In this document: in pieces, positions 59,136-64,000 of the stretch
Layout: each line of letters opens with the position of its first letter
Position numbering within the stretch: position 1 is the first letter of the stretch
NCBI GenBank assembly: GCA_910574915.1
Contig: CAJTCR010000009.1
Coordinates: 1-64,000 of the forward strand
DNA: 64,000 nucleotides
Direction of reading: 5' to 3'
Origin: Eubacteriaceae bacterium
GTDB lineage: Bacteria; Bacillota; Clostridia; Lachnospirales; Lachnospiraceae
Position numbers and translations under genes: made by a program
The notes under the pieces: generated by a model
What the model was told of the DNA's origin: nothing
Databases searched by the model: none
Seen by the model: only the letters and a program-made list of their open reading frames with translations

Positions 59136-60419
59136 CTATTCTAACAGCTCCTTACATCCGGTATCCATGGATTGCAGTGTCTGTTCCATATCAGAGCTTC
59201 CGGCAAAGTATCCCTGGACTGCCGGCCCTACGACGTCGGCGATCCCAGAAGGAAGCTGCAAATAGATCCACGGCTTGGAATTGCCGGATTCCATATAGGC
59301 AGTATAGTCTTTGTAATATTGTGCCGCTACCTGAGTCTCAAATTCCATAGCCGCAGGCGCTGCGCCCATTGTATCTGCCGTACAGTGCATCCAGCCTTCC
59401 TTGTCGGTATTGTCGGAAATATAGTCAAGCACCTTAAGCGTTTCTTGCAAATGGCTGGATTTTTTATTGACCGCAATACAGATGCCGACATCCACGTCCA
59501 GCTTGGCGTCTGCCTCGTCGTCGGTGTTCGGGATCGCGAACAGTCCGACATTTAAGTCCGGGTTTACGCTTTCTGCGTTTAATAATGAAAATTCTCCGCT
59601 GGCGATCATGGCAGCTTCCCCGGAAGCAAACGCGTTAAATCCGGCAGTAGAATCTGCGTCCATATAGTTGGCGCCGGAATTGTCTTTCATAAGGTCAAGG
59701 AAACGGAACACTTCATTGGAGCGCTCATTTTTAAAAGAGCCGGTGCCGGCGTTCATATCCTGTACCCACGTATCGTCTGCCGTATTTCCGATCAGGCAGC
59801 TAAACAGGTGGTTGAGTGTCCAGCCGTCTTTATAAGTAGCGGCAAACGGTGTAATATTTTTTTCCTTAAGCTTTGCGCATACTTCTTCCATCTGTGCGAA
59901 CGTCTTTGGAATCTGTGTAATCCCTGCCTCTTCAAACAGGTCTACATTGTAGTAGATGCCAAGCATTTCTAAGCACATCGGATAAGCATAGCTTTTTCCG
60001 TCGTAGCTATAGGCATCTTTGACGGAATCGTAGATTTTCGAAGAAAATGCCTGGTCACTTAAGTCCAGGATGCGGTCATTTTCCGCAAACTGCTGCACCT
60101 GTGAGTAAGGATTTAAAAAGAACAGGTCAAGCAGGTCGTCAGACGCCACTTTCGCGCCCAGGTACTGGTTATAGTCCCCGGTCTGCATTTCGACCTGAAA
60201 ATCGATCTCATCCTGGCGGCTGTTAAACACATCTGCGCCTTTTTGAAAATTTTCCGCGGCGCCGGATGACCATACAACCAGCTTTACCGGTACTTTATCC
60301 CCGCTGCTGTCACTTTGCTGCGCTGGCCCTTCTTTTTTTGGCTCGCCACTGCCCTGACAGCCTGTCAGTCCTATGGCAAGAAGCCCCGCAAGCAGTACGC
60401 TGATTACTTTTTTCCTCAT
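59136..60419 (-). CDS. CUT1 sugar ABC importer solute-binding lipoprotein
   Basis: A 427-residue lipoprotein: signal peptide with lipobox LTGC (Cys20), then a cluster-D family 1 binding fold (VVWSSGAAENFQKGADVFNS, YPMCLEMLGIYYNVDLFEEA, FAATYKDGWTLNHLFS, GEAAMIASGEFSLLN). This family binds oligosaccharides or their derivatives. GAGGAGGTA precedes the ATG. First gene of a four-gene operon (binding protein, two permeases, MBL-fold protein) lying opposite the YesM/YesN-type pair that probably controls it. Confidence 0.93.
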   Translation of the reverse strand: MRKKVISVLLAGLLAIGLTGCQGSGEPKKEGPAQQSDSSGDKVPVKLVVWSSGAAENFQKGADVFNSRQDEIDFQVEMQTGDYNQYLGAKVASDDLLDLFFLNPYSQVQQFAENDRILDLSDQAFSSKIYDSVKDAYSYDGKSYAYPMCLEMLGIYYNVDLFEEAGITQIPKTFAQMEEVCAKLKEKNITPFAATYKDGWTLNHLFSCLIGNTADDTWVQDMNAGTGSFKNERSNEVFRFLDLMKDNSGANYMDADSTAGFNAFASGEAAMIASGEFSLLNAESVNPDLNVGLFAIPNTDDEADAKLDVDVGICIAVNKKSSHLQETLKVLDYISDNTDKEGWMHCTADTMGAAPAAMEFETQVAAQYYKDYTAYMESGNSKPWIYLQLPSGIADVVGPAVQGYFAGSSDMEQTLQSMDTGCKELLE

Positions 60420-60631
60420 AACAGTTACCTCCTCTTACTTTGGTCAAATATTTCATAGATGTATCATAGCATACTCCCTGCGATGTGGGCAGACACCAGA
60501 TTTTTACAAAACATGCACAATTTTTTACTGAAGATGCAACAAACGCGCACTTTTTTTGATCTAATATATGTAATTACAAAACACAACAATACCGGTGGTG
60601 CTTCCTGCCGGAGAGTAAGAAGGGATACATA

Positions 60632-61141
60632 ATGATGGAAACACTGGTTCAGCGCGCGATGAAAAAGGATGCGGAGAGTTTTATCAAGCTGATGGAGGAG
60701 TACAGACAGCCGATGAAAAAGGTTGCCTATGGCTTTTTCCAGAACGAAGAGGACGTAGCGGATGTAATGCAGCAGACGGTGTTGGATGCTTATGAGCATG
60801 TGGGGAAATTAAAAAAGGCGGCGCATTTTAAGACGTGGCTGATCCGCATACTGATAAATAACTGCAACCAGTTATACAACAGCAAAAAGCGGATGCTTAC
60901 AGGGGTGGAAACCGCCGAGAAAACATATGTTGACGAGTATCCCTGGGAAAATGCTTTTTTTTCGCTGCTGTCGATGCTGCACAAGGAGGACAGGGTAATT
61001 TTTATGCTCTATTATGGAGAAGGGTATACGACTAAGGAGATCGCAAAGATGCTTGCGATGAAGGAAAGCACTGTCCGCAGCCGTATACACCGCGGAAAAG
61101 AGCAGCTACGCAGTCATATGCAGGGAGAGGAGTGGATATAA
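60632..61141 (+). CDS. ECF-type RNA polymerase sigma factor
   Basis: A 169-residue sigma-70 family protein with region 2 (AESFIKLMEEYRQPMKKVAY, EDVADVMQQTVLDAYEHVGK) and region 4 (EDRVIFMLYYGEGYTTKEIA, KESTVRSRIHRGKEQLRSHM). It directs polymerase to a specific regulon, probably in response to envelope stress as with other DUF4179-linked sigma factors. The stop overlaps the ATG of the next gene (TAATG), so the two are translationally coupled. Confidence 0.92.
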   Translation: MMETLVQRAMKKDAESFIKLMEEYRQPMKKVAYGFFQNEEDVADVMQQTVLDAYEHVGKLKKAAHFKTWLIRILINNCNQLYNSKKRMLTGVETAEKTYVDEYPWENAFFSLLSMLHKEDRVIFMLYYGEGYTTKEIAKMLAMKESTVRSRIHRGKEQLRSHMQGEEWI

Positions 61142-62496
61142 TGGAACAAAAACAGACAGACAAAAATCTGGAGAGGAAGATTCAGGAGGCTTTTCAGACA
61201 ACGATACCAGAAACTGAGGTTCTGGACAAAAAATTGCAGGAGGCATACGAGCAGATTCAAAACGCAAAACGCAAAAAGAAGCCAAGGCTGCCGCTGGCAG
61301 TGAAATGCAGCACGGCTGCGGCAGTCCTGCTGCTTGCTATGGTCTATTGTGTAAAAAATCCAGCATGGGCGGCAAAGCTGCCGTTTATCGGAGATATTTT
61401 CAACCAGTTGCAGGAACAGGTGCCTTATCCAGGAGACTACAGTAGCAGTGCAATTACGCTTCCAGACGTAAAAAAAGAACAAAAAGACGGCAGTCCTGCG
61501 CAGACAGATGCAGCAGATCAAAACGGTAGTGCAAAACGTGCAGATGAGACAGATCGAAGCAGTAGCGCAAAACGTGCAGATGCGACAGATCCGGGCGGCA
61601 TAACGAATCATGCAGATGCATCAGAACAAAACAATACCGCAAAACGTGCAGACACGGCAGATCCATCGGATACGGCAAATGGCACAAACCGGATTACGTC
61701 TGACGGCGTTACCGTTACGCTTTCGGAAGTATCGTTTGACAATAAAGCGATGTACCTTGCCCTGCTGGTGCAGAATGAAAAAGGGTTTGCGCAAAATCTG
61801 TTTGACGAGCTGGAGCTGGGATTTGAGTGCTGGGTAACGATGTACAAAAAGGACGGAAGCAAAGAAGAGTTTAACGATGTGGACGGGACTTACCTTGCGT
61901 ATCACGCACAGGGGGAATATCTGGATGCACATACGTTCCGGGGACTGGCACAGTTTACAAATACAAAGCTGGATCTGTCCAAATATACGTCGTGCGAGAT
62001 TACGTTTACGGATTTTTGGCAGAGGCTGGCGACAGGCAAGGAAAAAAAGGCGAATATCCCGGTTACGGGGGAAGAGGTTACGATCGTCGATCATGATATC
62101 GTACATTTTAAAGGAAACTGGAGCTTTCAGCTAGATGTGAACCTTACCAAAGACACCGCACAGGAAGTGATAATACGAGAAGCCAATGACCAGGGCGTCG
62201 GCATAGAAAAAGTAGTTAAGACAAAGTATGAGATCTATGCTGTCCCGATCCTGCCAGAAGGAGCGAACGAATATGATTACTTTATTACGATGTGGGATGC
62301 GGACGGAAAGCCGCTGGACGATCATGGGCATTCCGGCGGAAAGAACATTTATGGCAGGGATGTTTCCGAAATCACCGTCTATGTCTTATGGTGGGAGGAC
62401 TTTTTTGACAGCAAGGGGGAAAATACCTATTTGCAGCCAAAAAAAGCGCTCTATCAGACAAAAGTGAAATTTCAGGATGAAACCGGGAATGATTAA
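61141..62496 (+). CDS. DUF4179 anti-sigma-like membrane protein
   Basis: A 451-residue protein: cytoplasmic N-terminus (1-57), one membrane helix (about 58-75; AVLLLAMVYCVKNPAWAAKL), a DUF4179-like segment, a low-complexity linker (about 115-182) built of degenerate 12-13-residue repeats of SAKRADATD type, then a beta-rich extracellular domain (ITSDGVTVTLSEVSFDNKAM onwards). GAGAGGAG lies 8 bases before ATG 61141. The layout fits a transmembrane anti-sigma factor that holds the preceding ECF factor and senses an outside signal. Confidence 0.85.
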   Translation: MEQKQTDKNLERKIQEAFQTTIPETEVLDKKLQEAYEQIQNAKRKKKPRLPLAVKCSTAAAVLLLAMVYCVKNPAWAAKLPFIGDIFNQLQEQVPYPGDYSSSAITLPDVKKEQKDGSPAQTDAADQNGSAKRADETDRSSSAKRADATDPGGITNHADASEQNNTAKRADTADPSDTANGTNRITSDGVTVTLSEVSFDNKAMYLALLVQNEKGFAQNLFDELELGFECWVTMYKKDGSKEEFNDVDGTYLAYHAQGEYLDAHTFRGLAQFTNTKLDLSKYTSCEITFTDFWQRLATGKEKKANIPVTGEEVTIVDHDIVHFKGNWSFQLDVNLTKDTAQEVIIREANDQGVGIEKVVKTKYEIYAVPILPEGANEYDYFITMWDADGKPLDDHGHSGGKNIYGRDVSEITVYVLWWEDFFDSKGENTYLQPKKALYQTKVKFQDETGND

Positions 62497-62509
62497 TGGC
62501 GAATTCCAC

Positions 62510-62538
62510 TTGTTTCTTTGCATAAAAGCAGATATACT
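62510..62538 (+). promoter_or_regulatory. Promoter of cutC
   Basis: TTGTTT (62510-62515) and TATACT (62533-62538), 17 bases apart. It is followed by a leader hairpin. Confidence 0.55.
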
Positions 62539-62550
62539 GTAAGAAACGAA

Positions 62551-62593
62551 AGGGCTGCCGCCGGAAATTGCGGTGTAAGACGCGGCAGTCCCT
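62551..62593 (+). other. Leader hairpin before cutC
   Basis: AGGGCTGCCGC (62551-62561) pairs with GCGGCAGTCCCT (62582-62593) with one bulge, ending in a short A/T-poor tail before the ribosome site. It may be an attenuator or a structured leader; no riboswitch class is recognised. Confidence 0.45.
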
Positions 62594-62617
62594 TAAAAAG
62601 GAAAGGAGCGGGTGGTG

Positions 62618-63397
62618 ATGCAGCAGTATTTGCTGGAATGCTGTGTGGACAGCGTGGAATCCGCGCTGGCTGCGGCTAGGGGAGGTGCTGACCGGCTGGA
62701 GCTTTGCGCTTCGCTGATACTGGGCGGCACGTCGCCGGGGCTTGCGATGTTTGAACAGGTCAGAGCACATTGCAGCCTGCCGGTGCGTGTGCTTTTGCGG
62801 CCGCGGTTTGGGGATTTTTTATATTCGGATTATGAGTTTTTGATTTTGCAAAGGGAGGTGGAGCAGTTTCGGTCGGCAGGTGCAGAGGGGATTGTGATCG
62901 GCTGCCTGGATCGAGACGGCGGTATCGACCTGGCACAGATGGAAAGGCTGATGGAGCTTGCAGGCAGTATGAAGGTGACGCTGCACCGTGCATTTGATGT
63001 GTGCAAAGATCCGATGCAGGCATATAAACAGGCAAAAGCGCTTGGGATCGATACGATCCTGACATCTGGCCAAAAGAGTAGCTGTATGGAGGGTTTGGAG
63101 CTGCTAAAGGAGCTTAGCGCCTTGCAGCGGCAGACAGGCGGTCCGCAGATTATGGCGGGGGCTGGCATGACGCCGGAGCGGATCACCGTATTTTGCCGCG
63201 AGACGGACATTACGGCATATCATTTGTCAGCCAAAAAGCTTATGGACAGCGGTATGCGCTACCGCAAAGAGGGTGTACCGATGGGGTTTTCTGTGATGAG
63301 TGAATACAGTATATTGCGAACCGACGAGGAGATTGTGGCACAGGCAAGACGTAAGCTGGATCTTGAAAGCTCTTTACAAACGCGCACGGGGCATTGA
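62618..63397 (+). CDS. cutC: CutC family protein
   Basis: A 259-residue TIM-barrel protein of the CutC family: LLECCVDSVESALAAARGGA, DRLELCASLILGGTSPGL, VRVLLRPRFGDFLYSDYE, GIVIGCLDRDGGIDL, VTLHRAFDVCKDP, ILTSGQKSSCMEGLELLKEL and IMAGAGMTPERI are all present. Once called a copper-homeostasis protein, its true reaction is unsettled. The start at ATG 62618 gives a 10-base spacing from AAAGGAG; upstream GTG codons at 62612 and 62615 are possible. Confidence 0.92.
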   Translation: MQQYLLECCVDSVESALAAARGGADRLELCASLILGGTSPGLAMFEQVRAHCSLPVRVLLRPRFGDFLYSDYEFLILQREVEQFRSAGAEGIVIGCLDRDGGIDLAQMERLMELAGSMKVTLHRAFDVCKDPMQAYKQAKALGIDTILTSGQKSSCMEGLELLKELSALQRQTGGPQIMAGAGMTPERITVFCRETDITAYHLSAKKLMDSGMRYRKEGVPMGFSVMSEYSILRTDEEIVAQARRKLDLESSLQTRTGH

Positions 63398-63470
63398 CAG
63401 CAGCCGCCTGAAATGCTATTCTTATTTTAGACGAATGGAACGGCGATAGTTCTAAAACAGGAGGCTGAAG

Positions 63471-64000
63471 ATGAAAAAGAAAAAGCAGAATCGAAAAGTG
63501 CCGGAAACAGGGAAAAAGCAGCAGGGGCAGACGCTGCAAAAACATCTGGTTTCCCAGGTTACGCGCCTGTTTCTGATGGTAGTCATTGCACTGATTGTTG
63601 TGTCAGGGGCGTTTTTGTATTTCAGCAATTTGAACACACTGCATGATATGGCAAAAGTAGCGCTGAGCTCGACGTCATCCGCAGTAGAGCAGGCGTTACA
63701 TACACTGGAAGTAAATGCTATGAACGTAGCTTCTTTGGAGACGATTCGCGATACGGCGGCAACGAAGGAAGAAAAGCTTCATGCAATGGACGGTGTGCGT
63801 GAACAAAACAATTATGACGAAGTCGGATTTGTGGAATTGAACGGGCAGGGTTATTCCAATTATGGGGAATTTGATTTTAACGACCAGCTCCATTTTCAGA
63901 CGGCATCCAAAGGGGAAGTTTTTGTAGGGGAGCCGATCATAAACCGCTTAAACGGCGATATTATTATTATCTCAGGCGCGCCTGTTTACGATCATGAAAA
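63471..64000 (+). CDS. Membrane sensory protein with extracellular Cache-like domain (truncated by window end)
   Basis: An open frame of 176 codons continues off the right edge. AGGAGG lies about 7 bases before ATG 63471. A basic N-terminus is followed by one membrane helix (about 34-53; LFLMVVIALIVVSGAFLYF), a coiled stalk (LHDMAKVALSSTSSAVEQAL) and the start of a Cache-type sensor (EVGFVELNGQGYSNYGEF, FVGEPIINRLNGDIIIISG). The output domain (methyl-accepting, diguanylate cyclase or kinase) is beyond the window. Confidence 0.75.
   Translation, partial: MKKKKQNRKVPETGKKQQGQTLQKHLVSQVTRLFLMVVIALIVVSGAFLYFSNLNTLHDMAKVALSSTSSAVEQALHTLEVNAMNVASLETIRDTAATKEEKLHAMDGVREQNNYDEVGFVELNGQGYSNYGEFDFNDQLHFQTASKGEVFVGEPIINRLNGDIIIISGAPVYDHE

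Overview
The window reads as a chromosome segment from a low-to-mid GC, spore-forming, anaerobic gut Firmicute, most likely a member of the Lachnospiraceae (Clostridia). The pointers are an alpha/beta-type small acid-soluble spore protein behind a SigG-like promoter, a Tn916-type integration module, a DUF1653 protein, a ferredoxin-dependent oxoacid oxidoreductase, a YesM/YesN-type two-component system beside a CUT1 sugar importer, and secreted proteins with bacterial Ig-like domains. Species assignment is inference. No tRNA, rRNA or CRISPR array was seen.

Layout. 1-1860 is the end of an integrative conjugative element (xis, int, int-arm repeats) with the 5' end of an IS4/Tn5-like transposase at the left edge. 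1902-10063 holds a low-molecular-weight tyrosine phosphatase, a secreted subtilase, a DUF1653 protein, a CYTH protein, a DJ-1 protein, an SGNH hydrolase, a spore protein and an M15 peptidase. 10211-19976 is a proteostasis block (tig-clpP-clpX-lon-ysxC) running into a zinc-type ABC importer and mecA. 20227-25220 has a membrane-bound HTH regulator, crt, a secreted wall-active protein and mutY. 26460-36235 is a surface-glycan cluster: glf, a GT2 glycosyltransferase, a fused sugar-phosphate transferase/epimerase, a CapD-like dehydratase, a lipid-linked-glycan flippase and a fused nucleotidyltransferase/HAD phosphatase. 36341-40246 has a large secreted Ig-like protein and an unusual tandem-repeat coiled-coil protein. 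40472-44603 is a four-subunit 2-oxoacid:ferredoxin oxidoreductase operon with a LysR regulator. 44810-46764 is an STM4015/STM4014 pair. 46776-49632 has a cupin, an Rrf2 regulator and an MFS transporter. 49657-60419 has a chemoreceptor, an orphan ABC ATPase, a sensor kinase/AraC regulator pair and a convergent sugar ABC operon ending in a metallo-beta-lactamase-fold gene. 60632-64000 has an ECF sigma/DUF4179 pair, cutC and a truncated sensory protein.

The most striking feature not explained by genes is two families of short mobile-looking DNA. Family A (about 313-334 bp; six copies plus an end remnant) is a nearly complete palindrome with GAGCGAACAA-type terminal repeats flanked by TA. Family B (158 bp between its CTAG flanks; two copies differing at one base) has terminal repeats AGCGTGTTTGAAAAAT. 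One B copy sits inside an A copy, and comparison with unoccupied A copies shows an insertion with target duplication. Two genes (flippase, metallo-beta-lactamase) end on codons supplied by an A or B terminus. No transposase for either family lies in the window.

Other points of interest are the STM4014/STM4015 pair without the usual radical-SAM partners, the coiled-coil protein made of exact 11- and 15-residue repeats, the enzyme fusions in the glycan cluster, and a cupin promoter with two identical 13-bp boxes next to an Rrf2 gene. Function calls rest on reading motifs by eye; no database search was run.
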